Notes: generated by a model not told the origin, from the sequence alone. 64,000 bases of DNA from Candidatus Flexifilum affinis (GCA_016713325.1 JADJPJ010000087.1:372001-436000); one strand, 5' to 3'. Shown: positions 8,284-17,956, counted from the stretch's first letter. Made by a program: numbers and translations.

Positions 8284-9711
8284 CTAGCCGAGCCGTCGCA
8301 GGCGGACAATGCGGCGACGCATGGACTGGCGCAGACCGCGTGTGCCGGCGGCGAGCCCGTAGTGCACGGCCGGCGAAGAGTCAAGGACGGGACGAGCCGC
8401 CGACGGCACTGGCGTCGTTGTCTCTGCCTCGGCGGCCGGCTCGGAAGGCTTGGTCACCACTGCGGTTTCGCCGGGCTCGCTCGGGCGGGGGACATTGAAG
8501 ATCTCCCAGATGGAGCGCGTGTCGCCAATGGAGGCCAGCGCTTCGGACCGCCGCTCGGGGGTGGCGGAGTGAACCGGTTCCTGCGGCGAAGATTGCGTCT
8601 GACTCGCTGCCTTGTCCGCCGGTTCGGGACGGCGGATGGCAGGCATGGGCCGCGCAGGGGTATCCTCGCTCGACACCGGAGGCTCCGCGATCGGAGCGTC
8701 AGGCGTTGTGACGCCGACCGGCGGAGGCGCCAATTCAGCAACCGGCGCTTCGGCCGATGGTGCTGGACTCTGCGGACTGGCTACCACGTGCGAGGCAGGC
8801 TCGTCAGGTTTGTTAGCAACCGAGGTTGACTGTGCTGGCGCGGCCGGAAAAGACGTTTCCTGCGTGATGCGAATCGTGTGCGGCTGCGTCGCGGCGGAAG
8901 TCGGCGGCGGCTCAAAGCGCGCCATCTCTTCCAGGTCACTGAGAAAGGTTGGCTCGGCCGGGAAGTCGGCCGGGACAAAAGCGCCTTCGTCCGCCACGAA
9001 ACCATCGGGGGTGGCGGCGCGGTTCGGCCGGGTATCCTCGTGCATTACCGGCGGCTCAGGCGCTGGAAGCGGAGGCGCGTGCGGTGTCGCTGGTGTGGAT
9101 TCGACTGGCATCGAGCGAGGTGCTGTCGACCCTGGCCGGCGTGCGCGCGGGGTTTCCGTATCAGGCTTAGGAGTCCCTTCTTTGAAGGTGTGACGGGGCT
9201 GGTAGGCCGTTCGCGCCTCAACGTCGGGTGCATCCTTCATCAGCGCCTTGGATGGCCCCTCGTCAATCGTGCGGCGGTCGCCCTTCAACATCTGCCACAG
9301 ACGTCGAAGGCTGTCCTGCATCGTATGGTCAATGCTGTTGTGCAGCCCCAGTGAGGTGCGCACACCTCCCAGCACGCCGCCGGTTTCATAGCTGAAGGTC
9401 CATTGGACAATGGTGCCCTCGGGGACTTCCTGAAGCCGTATGCGTCCACGCGCGTCGCGGAAATGGGGGCCATCGACGAAGTAGTATTCGTACCCGAAGC
9501 CCTGATACCAGGCGCTGACCTCGTAGACGAATTCCCGATGGCCGCCGCCGTTGAACCGCCAGCGCAGGCCCGGTCCGCTGCGCTTGGAGGTGAGGAATAT
9601 CACGTCCGAGCACTCCACCTGCCAGTCCGGGTTGCGGCTGATGTCGCTGACCACCTCCCAGACATGCTCAGGAGTGGCCGGAATGAGGATACGATGATCG
9701 ATTGTTCTCAT
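8284..9711 (-). CDS. SRPBCC (START-like) domain protein with long disordered tail
   Basis: A 475-residue protein. Residues 1-150 form an SRPBCC/polyketide-cyclase-like fold (MRTIDHRILIPATPEHVWEVVSD, then alternating strands and the closing helix HTMQDSLRRLWQMLKG), a hydrophobic-ligand cavity fold. From about 155 to 455 it is rich in Pro, Ala, Thr and Glu and likely disordered. Near the end a short ordered-looking motif, SIWEIFNVPRPSE, precedes a basic tail (RQSMRRRIVRLRRLG). No signal peptide or membrane span. Ligand and role unknown; the short motif and basic tail could dock a partner, RNA or membrane. Confidence 0.8.
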   Translation of the reverse strand: MRTIDHRILIPATPEHVWEVVSDISRNPDWQVECSDVIFLTSKRSGPGLRWRFNGGGHREFVYEVSAWYQGFGYEYYFVDGPHFRDARGRIRLQEVPEGTIVQWTFSYETGGVLGGVRTSLGLHNSIDHTMQDSLRRLWQMLKGDRRTIDEGPSKALMKDAPDVEARTAYQPRHTFKEGTPKPDTETPRARRPGSTAPRSMPVESTPATPHAPPLPAPEPPVMHEDTRPNRAATPDGFVADEGAFVPADFPAEPTFLSDLEEMARFEPPPTSAATQPHTIRITQETSFPAAPAQSTSVANKPDEPASHVVASPQSPAPSAEAPVAELAPPPVGVTTPDAPIAEPPVSSEDTPARPMPAIRRPEPADKAASQTQSSPQEPVHSATPERRSEALASIGDTRSIWEIFNVPRPSEPGETAVVTKPSEPAAEAETTTPVPSAARPVLDSSPAVHYGLAAGTRGLRQSMRRRIVRLRRLG

Positions 9712-9743
9712 GATAGAGCGATTATAGTGACTTTCGAGACGTG

Positions 9744-9771
9744 TTCAAGTGAGCGGTTTGCATGCTACAAT
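9744..9771 (+). promoter_or_regulatory. Extended -10 promoter before the small membrane-protein genes
   Basis: TTCAAG (9744-9749), 16 bp, TACAAT (9766-9771) with TG at 9763-9764 (extended -10). It overlaps the first possible ATG (9762) of the next gene, which implies a later translation start. Confidence 0.5.
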
Positions 9772-10082
9772 TTACATTGCGACGACGGAAAGCTAAGGAG
9801 TGTCCTCTGCCCTTACCATCCTTCGTATTTGCCATCATGCTGGCGACCCTACTCGGAGCTCTCACACATACCCTTGTCGGTGGCGATGCACGCCGACTGG
9901 CGATCTTGCTGATGGCGGGATGGATCGGCTTTGCACTCGGGCAGGTCATCGGAGCGGCTTTCCAGGTCGAGTTTGGCAATGTGGGTACGCTGCGATTGGT
10001 TCCGGCGATTCTCAGCGCGTTTATTGCCCTTACCTTCGCCTCGCTCTTAACCAGCGGTACCCGTCCACGACGGATGAATTGA
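9762..10082 (+). CDS. Small polytopic membrane protein of unknown function
   Basis: Up to 106 residues with three hydrophobic segments (FVFAIMLATLLGALTHTLV, LAILLMAGWIGFALGQVIGAAF, LVPAILSAFIALTFASLL). The listed ATG at 9762 lies inside a good -10 box, so it may not be used. A clean ribosome site AAGGAG (9795-9800) lies 6 nt before an in-frame CTG (9807), which would give a 91-residue protein starting with the first helix; the next ATG (9837) has no ribosome site. It heads a run of three small membrane genes on the plus strand with 12-nt spacing to the next. Function not recognised. Confidence 0.65.
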   Translation: MLQFTLRRRKAKECPLPLPSFVFAIMLATLLGALTHTLVGGDARRLAILLMAGWIGFALGQVIGAAFQVEFGNVGTLRLVPAILSAFIALTFASLLTSGTRPRRMN

Positions 10083-10094
10083 AGGTTAAACTGG

Positions 10095-10592
10095 ATGGTT
10101 AACGAACTCCCGCCCGGAACTCCGGTCACTGGTGCTGCGGAAAAGAGCGGCACGGACAAGCTGCGCCGGAATATTATCCTCGGCATCGTTGGCTTGTTCG
10201 CAATACTGATCGTGCTCTTCATCATTGCACTGGTTCTGAGCATCGCCGGCGGCGAAAGCTTCGCAGAAGCGGTGCGCGTCATTCGCGACCTGGTGATCAT
10301 CTTCCTCGTGCTTGAAGGTGTCCTCATCATTCTGGCGCTTGCCATCCTCATCCTGCAAGTCGCGCGCCTGGTGAACCTCCTGCAAACGGAGGTGAAGCCG
10401 ATGATCGACAGCACCCAATCGACGCTTTCGACCGTCCGCGGCACCGTGGAGTTCATGAGCGAAAACGTGACTCAGCCGATCGTCCGCGCGGGCGGTTTCC
10501 TGGCGGGCTTATCAGTTTTGCTCAGCAACCTGTTCGGGATTCGTCGGGCGATGACTCGTGCCGAGCAGAAGGAAACGCCTCATGCGAAATGA
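10095..10592 (+). CDS. Membrane protein with two N-terminal helices and amphipathic tail
   Basis: A 165-residue protein. Hydrophobic segments at about 26-50 and 69-92 are followed by a helical amphipathic region (LQTEVKPMIDSTQSTLSTVRGTV) and a third, weaker hydrophobic stretch near 137-150. The long heptad-like region after the second helix resembles small DUF948/YtxH-associated envelope proteins, but identity is not secure. It overlaps the next gene by 11 nt, indicating translational coupling. Probably an envelope stress or structural protein; this is inference. Confidence 0.75.
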   Translation: MVNELPPGTPVTGAAEKSGTDKLRRNIILGIVGLFAILIVLFIIALVLSIAGGESFAEAVRVIRDLVIIFLVLEGVLIILALAILILQVARLVNLLQTEVKPMIDSTQSTLSTVRGTVEFMSENVTQPIVRAGGFLAGLSVLLSNLFGIRRAMTRAEQKETPHAK

Positions 10593-10824
10593 GTCCGACA
10601 GCGGCATGCTGGTCGTTGGCCTGTTCCTGGGGCTGCTGATCGGCGCCGTGGTGACCCTGTTCTATGCCCCGTTTGATGCCCGCACTCTGCGCGCGTCTAC
10701 CGAGAAGGAAATCGAGCAGCTTCGCAACCAGACCGACCGGGTCAGCGCCAGCCTGTCAGATGGCCGGTCGGCAGTCCTTGAGCGCCGACTGCGGGCGGGC
10801 AGTGCTGGATCATCCGGCTCATAG
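10582..10824 (+). CDS. YtxH-like small membrane protein
   Basis: An 80-residue protein: a short polar start, one membrane helix (MLVVGLFLGLLIGAVVTLFYAPF) with the typical YtxH pattern of a glycine-rich helix ending in a YAP motif, then a charged helix (RASTEKEIEQLRNQTDRVSASLSD) likely to form a coiled coil. The ATG at 10582 lies within the end of the upstream gene (11-nt overlap) with AAGGAAA just before it; an earlier in-frame ATG at 10558 is possible. Ends converging with nnr, overlapping it by 6 nt. Confidence 0.8.
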   Translation: MRNESDSGMLVVGLFLGLLIGAVVTLFYAPFDARTLRASTEKEIEQLRNQTDRVSASLSDGRSAVLERRLRAGSAGSSGS

Positions 10825-12440
10825 CGCCTCGATCTGCCGCAGCACGTCGCGCAGAGCATCTATGAGATCGCCCGCCATCACCGATCGATCGCTTCCTCCA
10901 GCCGCATGAACACCGGAGAGGCCGTGCAGGTAGCCGGCCGCCGCCGCGGCATCGTGAGGCGAGAGCCGCTGTCCCAGCAGTGCGCCGATCATCCCTGCCA
11001 GGACATCTCCGGTTCCCGCCGTTGACAGGGCCGAAGACTTGTACGGCAGCACGCTCAGCCGGTCGGGCGAGGCGATCACGGTGTGCGCCCCTTTGAGGAG
11101 GACGGTGGTGTTCCACTGTGTCGCGTATTCCTGCGCGATCTCCAGGCGGTTTTCCTGAATGCTCTCAATGCTCAGGCCAGTGAGCCGCGACATCTCGCCC
11201 GGATGCGGCGTCAGCACCGCGTGCTGCGGAAGGAACGACGGCCAATTGTTGACCGTCGCCAGCGCATTGAGCGCATCGGCGTCGACAATGACAGGGCAGT
11301 CCAACTCACTCGCTTTGCCCATCAGACCCGTGATCAGTTGGGGCATTTGCGGACCCTGACCCAGGCCAGGACCGAGGACCAGCGCGTCGTACTGGGGGAG
11401 AGCTTCAAGCAGCGGCGAAAGCGCTCCTTGCGCGATCGTGCCATTGAGCTCATCGCACGGCAGCCAGGTTGGTTCGGAGATCCCGGCAGCGAGTATGCTG
11501 GTCACGGCGCGCGGCGCGGCTACCGTGACGAGCCCTGCGCCCATGCGATAGGCCGCACGCGCCGCCAGCCCCGGCGCCCCGACGTAATGACTTGAGCCAC
11601 CGACGACGAGCACTTTGCCAAACGTGCCTTTGTTGGCGTTCAGAGGCCGCGCCGGGAGCGCCGAGCGCACATAAGCATCGTCGACAAGCCCTCGACGGAT
11701 TACCCCCAAGCCAGGGAGATCGGCTTCGACGCCGGCCGTCGCGAAGACCAGCGTCCCCACGGCCTTGGCGCCGGGGAACATCAGCAGACCGGGCTTGGCC
11801 GCGATGAAGGTGACCGTCTCATCCGCCGGCAGAGCATGCGGATCGATTTGGCCGGTGTCACAGTCAAGCCCGCTCGGGCAGTCGACGGCAATGATTCTGC
11901 GGTGGAGCTTCGGCTGCGGGTTAAGCTGGTCCGGGAGAATGCTGGTGGGGGAGGGACTTCGACTTCGCGCAGCGCCTGCTGGACGACCGTCAGAAGTCGA
12001 GCGGACTCTTCGCGCAGGGGCAACTGAATGCCAATTCCGAAGAGGGCATCAATAATGATGTCGGCGCTGGCGACGGCGTGCGTCAGGACGCGGAAACGCT
12101 GGTCTTCCTCGGCGTGCGCGACGAACAAACCGGCGTCTTTGACCGGAGCATAGACGGGATCATCGTCGGCGCGCCGACGCAGCAGGTAGAAACGGACAAC
12201 GGCGTTGCTTTGCGTCGCAATCCGGTAGCCGGCGACCAACCCATCGCCCCCATTGTTGCCAGGGCCGACCAGAACCGTCACCTGCGCGGGCGTCAGCGCG
12301 GGCAGGGAGGCGATGAAGGAGAGGGCGCGCTGCGCAACCGCGTCTCCCGCGCGACTCATCATTTCCGCATAGGATAACCCGCGGGCATCGGCTTCCGCTT
12401 CGATGGCACGCATCTGCTGCACGGTGGCGATCTTGATCAT
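10819..12440 (-). CDS. nnr: Bifunctional NAD(P)H-hydrate repair enzyme Nnr (epimerase + dehydratase; one frameshift)
   Basis: Repairs damaged NAD(P)HX: the N-terminal YjeF_N domain epimerises it and the C-terminal ribokinase-like domain dehydrates it with ADP. Seen: MRAIEAEADARGLSYAEMM, the GPGNNGGDGLVAGY motif and DALFGIG in the first half; KVLVVGGSSHYVGAPGLAARAAYRMGAGLV, LTPHPGEMSRLTG and STAGTGDVLAGMIGALL in the second. The two halves are in different frames. They join if one base is changed in the G5 run at 11947-11951: the first frame reads EVEVPPPP and the second TSILPDQL...AVDCPSGLDCDTG. A single-base error is more likely than a split gene because the DCPSGLD strand belongs to the first domain yet is in the second frame. 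Confidence 0.92.
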
Positions 12441-12476
12441 GATTTGTCCTCAGGATGCTGGCGAGGCCAGGAATTG

Positions 12477-12518
12477 AAAAGGCACCGGCCGGCAGACCAT
12501 TCTGCGGGCAAGTGCCTT
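12477..12518 (-). terminator. Rho-independent terminator of the polyprenyl synthase gene
   Basis: On the minus strand AAGGCAC and GTGCCTT close a long hairpin with an inner CCCGCAGA/TCTGCCGG stem, followed by TTTTC. It lies 37 nt past the stop codon and just before nnr. Confidence 0.8.
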
Positions 12519-12555
12519 GAGGTTTCCGACGGGAGTGAGGCGAGACGAATGGACG

Positions 12556-13500
12556 CTAGAAGGTGCGGCTGACGACGCCGTGCGCCAGTTCAATCAGCTC
12601 GGATTTCGCTTCGCCTTCGGGGAGCACGTCGAGCATCGCGATGGCACTGGCCACGAGACCCTGGGCAACCAACCGCCCTTCACGAATGGTGTCGCTGCTG
12701 GCCGCTTTCTCGCGTATGGCCGCCACGACGTCGGAAGGAGAGCCATGCGCCGCTGCGAATCCGCGTCCCTGTTCGACATCGATGCCCGAGGTCTTGCCCA
12801 ACTGATCCGTATCGGCCGTCAGGTCGAGGAGATCGTCGACAATCTGGAAGGCCAGGCCGACGTTGTATCCAAAATCGCCCAGCGCCTTGGGCAGATGGGC
12901 GTCGGCTCCGGCGAGGCGCGCCCCGAGGACGCCGGCAGCGCGGAAGAGCGCTGCAGTCTTCAGGCCGATGATGCGGTAGTACACCTCACGCGTGTAATTG
13001 TTCTCTTTCACGGCGGCTGCCTGAAGTGTTTCGCCTTCCACGAGCGCGACAGTCGCTACCGAGAGATCGACGTTGAGGTCGCGATAGGGCGCCATCAGTT
13101 CGTAGACCTTGGTAAACAGGAAGTCGCCTGTCAGCAGGGCGAATGTGCGCCCCCAGAGGGCATTCACGGAGGGTCGGCCACGCCGCACCATGCCGTGATC
13201 GTTGATGTCGTCGTGGACCACACTGGCCGTGTGCACCAGCTCCAGCGCGGCGGAGATCTCTACGGCGTCACTGAGGGACTGCCCTCCACAGGCCAGATGG
13301 GAAAGCATAAGCAGCCGAGGACGAACACGCTTGCCACCGGCCTGAAGGATGTGGTGGCTGGCCTGCTGAAGCACTGAGACTTCACTGTGGGTAGCCTGCC
13401 TCATGCGCGCGTCGACTTGCTCGAGCGCTGCATTCAGCAGCTCCGATAGCTCATTTGCCGGGGCAACGGTTGCCGGCCCCTGCCCAATGTGAATGGCCAT
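12556..13500 (-). CDS. Polyprenyl (long-chain) diphosphate synthase
   Basis: Trans-prenyltransferase that extends allylic diphosphates with IPP, supplying quinone side chains or polyprenyl carriers. Seen: GGKRVRPRL near residue 55, the first Asp-rich motif HDDIND (about 95), the GDFLFTKV segment, and the second Asp-rich motif FQIVDDLLD (about 220). Its 314 residues are typical of IspB/HepT-type enzymes. Product length cannot be fixed from motifs; the residues before the first motif (LELVHTASVVHDD) are small, consistent with a long product. It lies downstream of the histidine kinase on the same strand but 123 nt away, with an AT-rich leader and its own terminator. Confidence 0.93.
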   Translation of the reverse strand: MAIHIGQGPATVAPANELSELLNAALEQVDARMRQATHSEVSVLQQASHHILQAGGKRVRPRLLMLSHLACGGQSLSDAVEISAALELVHTASVVHDDINDHGMVRRGRPSVNALWGRTFALLTGDFLFTKVYELMAPYRDLNVDLSVATVALVEGETLQAAAVKENNYTREVYYRIIGLKTAALFRAAGVLGARLAGADAHLPKALGDFGYNVGLAFQIVDDLLDLTADTDQLGKTSGIDVEQGRGFAAAHGSPSDVVAAIREKAASSDTIREGRLVAQGLVASAIAMLDVLPEGEAKSELIELAHGVVSRTF

Positions 13501-13623
13501 GCCTGTCGTCCTGTCGATGGCTAAGTATCACGATTTGTGAAATTCAGTACTAATTAAATCTTGTAAATATTGTATCCCGATCGAGGGGCGGAGTCAACGA
13601 AACAGGCGGGTTCACATCGGAAT

Positions 13624-14757
13624 CTAACGTGGCAAATCACCGGTTGGCATCGCCGGAAGCTGGAATGAGAAGCTGCTGCCGTGGCCCGGTTTGCTGGTGA
13701 CGGCAATTGAAAGGCCGTGGCGATCCATGATGAAGCGAACGATGGCCAGACCGACGCCTGTCCCGCCAAAACGACGTGCCGAGGCATGATCCACCTGGTA
13801 GAAAGGCTCATAGATGCGTTCCAGCATTTCAGGCGCGATTCCGATGCCCTTATCGGTGACGCGAAACTCGACCATCTGCGCGTGAACCGCCTGAATAGAG
13901 GCCGTGACGCGATCGGCGCTGAACTTGAGTGCATTATCCAGCAAGAGCTGCACGGCGACCCCAGCGCCTGCCGGTCGGCGAACACGGTGGGGAGGTTTGG
14001 CGCAACCAGAAGGTCGATGCGATGAACTTTGTCGCGCCACTCCCAACTGCGTCGAAGGTGGCGGAGCGCATAGTTAAAGATGTCTGAAGGTTGGATTTCC
14101 TGTGGGCGAATGTCCAGGCTCTCGGCAAGGCGGGTGATATTCTGAACCACCGTCTCCAGGCGCGCCGTAGACTCCGTCGCATACTCGATGAGGCGCTCGC
14201 GATCCTGATCGCCATCGGCCAGCAGGGCCACGGCGGACTTGACCTGAAGCAGCGGTGTGCGCAGTTCGTGCGAGACCGTCTTGACGATCATGTTCTTCAG
14301 GAGTTCGGCATCGCCCGGAGCCGGGGCGGTGGGAACGGTCGCGGGGGGACGCCGCCGTATCATTTCGCGAACGCGCAGCGCATTTTCGACGAGTCGCGGG
14401 TCATCGAGCATGAAGACGAGATCAGCCGCGGCGCACTCTATGGGAGAGGACTGCTCATCCGTGACCAGCACCAGCAGTGGTAAGGGACTCATCCATTGGC
14501 GAAGGCGCTCCACCACCTGAATGCCCCGCTTGTTCGCGTGGGCGATCACCAGGTCGACCGGTTCAGTCTCAATCCAGCGGATAACCTCTCCCAGGCTGCG
14601 ACCGGCATAGGTGATGACGTGAGACCGCCACAGCGCTTCCATGACCGGGCGAAGAGTTCGCGCGCCGATGATGATCGCTGTGGCGACCGGGCTGGACGCA
14701 GGAAGCGTGTCCCCCTGAACAAGCGGGTCAGCCGTCGCTGGTGTTTTTGCCGCCATC
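13624..14757 (-). CDS. Sensor histidine kinase with receiver-like N-terminal domain (one frameshift)
   Basis: Seen after the ATG at 14757 (ribosome site GGAGG upstream): a flavodoxin-like domain (about 20-140) resembling a receiver but with LVIAHANKRG where the phospho-acceptor Asp would sit; the dimerisation helix with VSHELRTPLLQVKSAV; then the ATPase boxes LLLDNALKFS, DKGIGI and GGTGVGLAIV. The catalytic half is shifted by one base at the C4 run 13959-13962: one frame ends ADRQALG and the other starts GVAVQLLLDNALKF. No membrane helices, so a cytosolic kinase. No response regulator gene is adjacent. It overlaps the upstream Cys-rich gene by 30 nt, indicating coupling. Confidence 0.88.
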
Positions 14758-15105
14758 GTTATCCTCCAGCGCGTTACGGAAGATGTCCAGTCCTCCGCGC
14801 TCCGATGCACATTCGGGGCAGCCGACATAGGGATCCACAATGTTCCTATCGTGACGTTCACAGTGCGCAGTCACCGAAACCACGCGCTTGAGACCAAGCA
14901 TTGTACTCCTGATCGTCAGGGTTAGTTCAAGATGTGGGCTGGCATTGGCATTCAAGATGTCCGGCACAGGACAGCGCCCGCAATCGGAAGGCACCCACTT
15001 CAGCGAATGCGGGTTTTGCTTTTCGAGGCGGCATTCCTGAGTGGCACGTCCTCGATTGAAGTCCTCATAGTAGTGCAGACACTGGCGTCCGTTCGGTGTT
15101 CTCAT
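14728..15105 (-). CDS. Small Cys-rich protein of unknown function, upstream of the kinase
   Basis: A 125-residue soluble protein with paired cysteines that look metal-binding: C9, C25, DCGRCPVP (42-49 region), AHCERH and VGCPEC. The N-terminus MRTPNGRQCLHYYEDFNRGRATQECRL and the CxxCPVP motif look conserved-family-like; I recall similar unannotated proteins in related bacteria but cannot name the family. It overlaps the histidine kinase start by 30 nt, so the two are translated together, which suggests a metal or redox sensing accessory. No hydrophobic segment. Confidence 0.8.
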   Translation of the reverse strand: MRTPNGRQCLHYYEDFNRGRATQECRLEKQNPHSLKWVPSDCGRCPVPDILNANASPHLELTLTIRSTMLGLKRVVSVTAHCERHDRNIVDPYVGCPECASERGGLDIFRNALEDNDGGKNTSDG

Positions 15106-15163
15106 ATGTCAGTCGCGTCTATGACAGTCACGTCACTCATTCGTCAGTTTGCGGCTCGATGAT

Positions 15164-17956
15164 TCATTCTGGATTTCGAACAAGCCAGTTCCGGGCCGCG
15201 TCCGGAAGGCCGCTCAGCAGCCCACGCTGAATTGTACATTCAGGAAGCGCATCAAGGAAAGTGTGGCCATATCCCTTGGACGTCACGCGCGCGTCCAGGA
15301 TGACCACGACCCCGCGATCGGTACTGGACCGGATCAGACGGCCAAAGCCCTGGCGGAAGCGAACAACCGCATCGGGCAGGGAATAGTCGTGGAAGGCATC
15401 CTGATAGGTCTCGGAGCGTGCAGACACAATCGGGTCGGACGGGACGGAGAAGGGCAGACGCAGGATGACGAGCGCGCTGAGACGCTCGCCGGGGATGTCG
15501 ACGCCCTCCCAGAAGCTGCGCGTGCCCATCAGGATTGCGCGTTCGTCGGATTTGAAGCCGTCCAGCAGCGCCTGCCGGCTGCTGCCATCGCTCTGGTCGT
15601 ATACGGCGATATTGCCCAGCGCAAGTCGCGGGGTGATGGCATAGGCGGTCTGGCGCAGATGGGCATAGCTGGTGAACAGCGCCAGAATGCGACCATTGAG
15701 CGCGCTGGCAAGGTCGATCAGCGTGCGTTCGACCTGATGCTGATAGCGCTGCTTGTCGTTCGGGTCTGGCATGTCCTCAGGCAGGAAGACCAGCGTCGAG
15801 GACTTGTAGTTAAACGGGGAGCCGATCTCGATGGTATCGATGTTCTCCGCGCCGAGCCGATCCTGGATGAACTTGAAGTCCCCATTGGCGCGCAGCGTCG
15901 CACTGGTCAGAATGACCGAGCGCTTGGCCTCCCAGAAGTACTGGTTGAGAAGCGTGCCAACACGCAGCGGGGTGCTGTGCAGAGCGACATAGTCCAGCGT
16001 CTGCCCCACCTGCACCCAGTAGATCATGTTCGGGCGCGGCATGTGAATCAGCCCGTTGAGGTGCTCACGCATTTCCTCGAACCACTGCGCCGCGCTGGCG
16101 ATTCCGCTGAGGATGTCGCCCAGGTCGCTCTCCCGCATCGATTCGACGCGATTGGCGGCCGATACGACCTGCTGAAGCGCCGACGACAGCCCTTCGAAGT
16201 AGTCGTTGAGCTCGTGCCAGACGTTTTGCAGAGAGGCGAACTCGGTGCGCGATCGAATCTGGTTGGTCAGACGCACCGAGGAGTAAGTCTCCTGCGGGAG
16301 GTCGATCTCTTGCAGTAACGACCGGAACGCATCGAAGAGCCGGTTGACGTGCACACGCATGGCGCGCAGCACACCGGCGACATCGCCAATGAAGGCGGCG
16401 AAGCGCTCCTGTGTCTTGACCGGCGCCACGCGACGCATGGTTTCGAGCAGCTTGCCGAGGAGCCCCGACCGTGAGTCGCCAAGGTCGGCAATCTGGCGAT
16501 GCAGGGAGACGGCATCCAGGCGGCGCGCAAGACCATTGGTGGCCGCGTCTTCCAACTGATGCGCCTCGTCGACGATCAAGTAGTCGTAGGCAGGGATGAT
16601 CGGATTGTCGGATTGAGCGTCCGCCATCAACAGGGCATGATTGACGATGACCAGCCGCGCTGCCTCAGCGTTCTGTCGGGCGCGGTAGAAGGGGCATGTG
16701 CCGCCCATGGACCGGCACTGGTCGAGGGAACAGCGGTCCCGGTCGGCGCTCATGTGATGCCAGGCCAGGTTTTCCTCGGGGCCGCGCAGCGAGATTTCCG
16801 CCCGGTCGCCGGTCGTCGTTGTCAGCATCCAGACCAGTACCTTGGCGATGGTGCGCAGTTCTTCGACACTACCCGGTTTGCGCCGCCGGATCAGGTTGAG
16901 CTGGCGCGGGCAGACGTAGTTGGACCGGCCTTTGAGCACGGCGGCGCGCACCGGTTCTCCGAGCACACTGCGGACGGTCGGTATGTCTTTCTCGATCAAC
17001 TGGTCTTGCAGATTGATGGTGTTGGTGGACACGACGACGCGCGCCCCGCTGTGCGCTGCCCAGAGCGCCGACGGGATCAGGTAGGCCAGCGACTTGCCGG
17101 TTCCGGTGCCGGCCTCGACGAAGGCGTGACGCGATTCGGTCAGCGCGCCCATAACGGCGTTGGCCATGGTGACCTGCTGCGCTCGAAACTCGAAGCTGCC
17201 CAAATGACGGGCGAGGGCGCCGCCTTCGCCAAAAATCTCGTCCAGTATGCCCGGCGAGAGCGGCGGCAGGGTTCGGGATGCCCTGGCTGCGAGGTCATCG
17301 CCGTTCGCGCTCGGCGGCCGAAGCGCCGGGAAGGAGAGTTCACCCGCGTTGCGTTCGCCGCGCTCAAGGCGCATCTCCAGGGCGGCCGCGAAGACTGCAC
17401 GCCCGTCCCAGATAATTCCGTCCGACAGACGCACGATTTCATCCAGCAGGGCGATGGGCAGGTCGAGGATCCGCTTCCAGAGCTCGTTGTAGATGAAAGC
17501 CGTAGCGCGCGCGTCGTAGAGCGCCCGGTGCGCCGATTCGATATCGAAACCGAACATAGCGGTGAGCTGCGAGAGCGCGTAGCGTGGGGCCGTCGGCAGC
17601 AGCACCGAGGCCAGCTCATAAGTGTCGATGCGGGCATTGCGCTCGAACAGACCATGGCGCGCCAGGAAATTGGCATCAAAGGCGACATTGTGCCCCAGGA
17701 GCGGGGCGCTGCCGATGAACCGCTCAAGGTCGGGAAGCACACTGCGAATAGGCGGCGCGCCGACCAGGTCATCGTTGGTGATGCCGGTGATCGTGGTCAC
17801 CGTCGATGGGACCGGCCGTCCCGGATAAACCAGTGTGCTGAATTCGTCTACCACCTGCCCGTCGACGACGCGCACCGCGCCAATCTCGATAATCTCATCT
17901 TGCTTGGGGTCAAACCCGGTGGTTTCCAGGTCAACCGATACTAACTCACCACGCAT
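15164..17956 (-). CDS. dinG: DinG-family helicase with N-terminal DEDDh exonuclease
   Basis: A 930-residue two-part enzyme. Residues 1-170 are a DnaQ-like 3'-5' exonuclease (DLETTG at 9-14, HNVAFD near 88, HRALYDA near 147). The rest is an XPD/DinG superfamily 2 helicase: Walker A EAGTGTGKS near 280, DEAH near 460, and a C-terminal RQGFGRLIRS motif VI. Cysteines in YVCPRQ and CSLDQCRSMGGTC fit the 4Fe-4S cluster of DinG/XPD enzymes, linking it to the SUF genes as a client. This fusion is common in Gram-positive-type bacteria. Role: unwinding and trimming in repair or R-loop removal. Start ATG at 17956. Confidence 0.94.
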   Translation of the reverse strand: MRGELVSVDLETTGFDPKQDEIIEIGAVRVVDGQVVDEFSTLVYPGRPVPSTVTTITGITNDDLVGAPPIRSVLPDLERFIGSAPLLGHNVAFDANFLARHGLFERNARIDTYELASVLLPTAPRYALSQLTAMFGFDIESAHRALYDARATAFIYNELWKRILDLPIALLDEIVRLSDGIIWDGRAVFAAALEMRLERGERNAGELSFPALRPPSANGDDLAARASRTLPPLSPGILDEIFGEGGALARHLGSFEFRAQQVTMANAVMGALTESRHAFVEAGTGTGKSLAYLIPSALWAAHSGARVVVSTNTINLQDQLIEKDIPTVRSVLGEPVRAAVLKGRSNYVCPRQLNLIRRRKPGSVEELRTIAKVLVWMLTTTTGDRAEISLRGPEENLAWHHMSADRDRCSLDQCRSMGGTCPFYRARQNAEAARLVIVNHALLMADAQSDNPIIPAYDYLIVDEAHQLEDAATNGLARRLDAVSLHRQIADLGDSRSGLLGKLLETMRRVAPVKTQERFAAFIGDVAGVLRAMRVHVNRLFDAFRSLLQEIDLPQETYSSVRLTNQIRSRTEFASLQNVWHELNDYFEGLSSALQQVVSAANRVESMRESDLGDILSGIASAAQWFEEMREHLNGLIHMPRPNMIYWVQVGQTLDYVALHSTPLRVGTLLNQYFWEAKRSVILTSATLRANGDFKFIQDRLGAENIDTIEIGSPFNYKSSTLVFLPEDMPDPNDKQRYQHQVERTLIDLASALNGRILALFTSYAHLRQTAYAITPRLALGNIAVYDQSDGSSRQALLDGFKSDERAILMGTRSFWEGVDIPGERLSALVILRLPFSVPSDPIVSARSETYQDAFHDYSLPDAVVRFRQGFGRLIRSSTDRGVVVILDARVTSKGYGHTFLDALPECTIQRGLLSGLPDAARNWLVRNPE

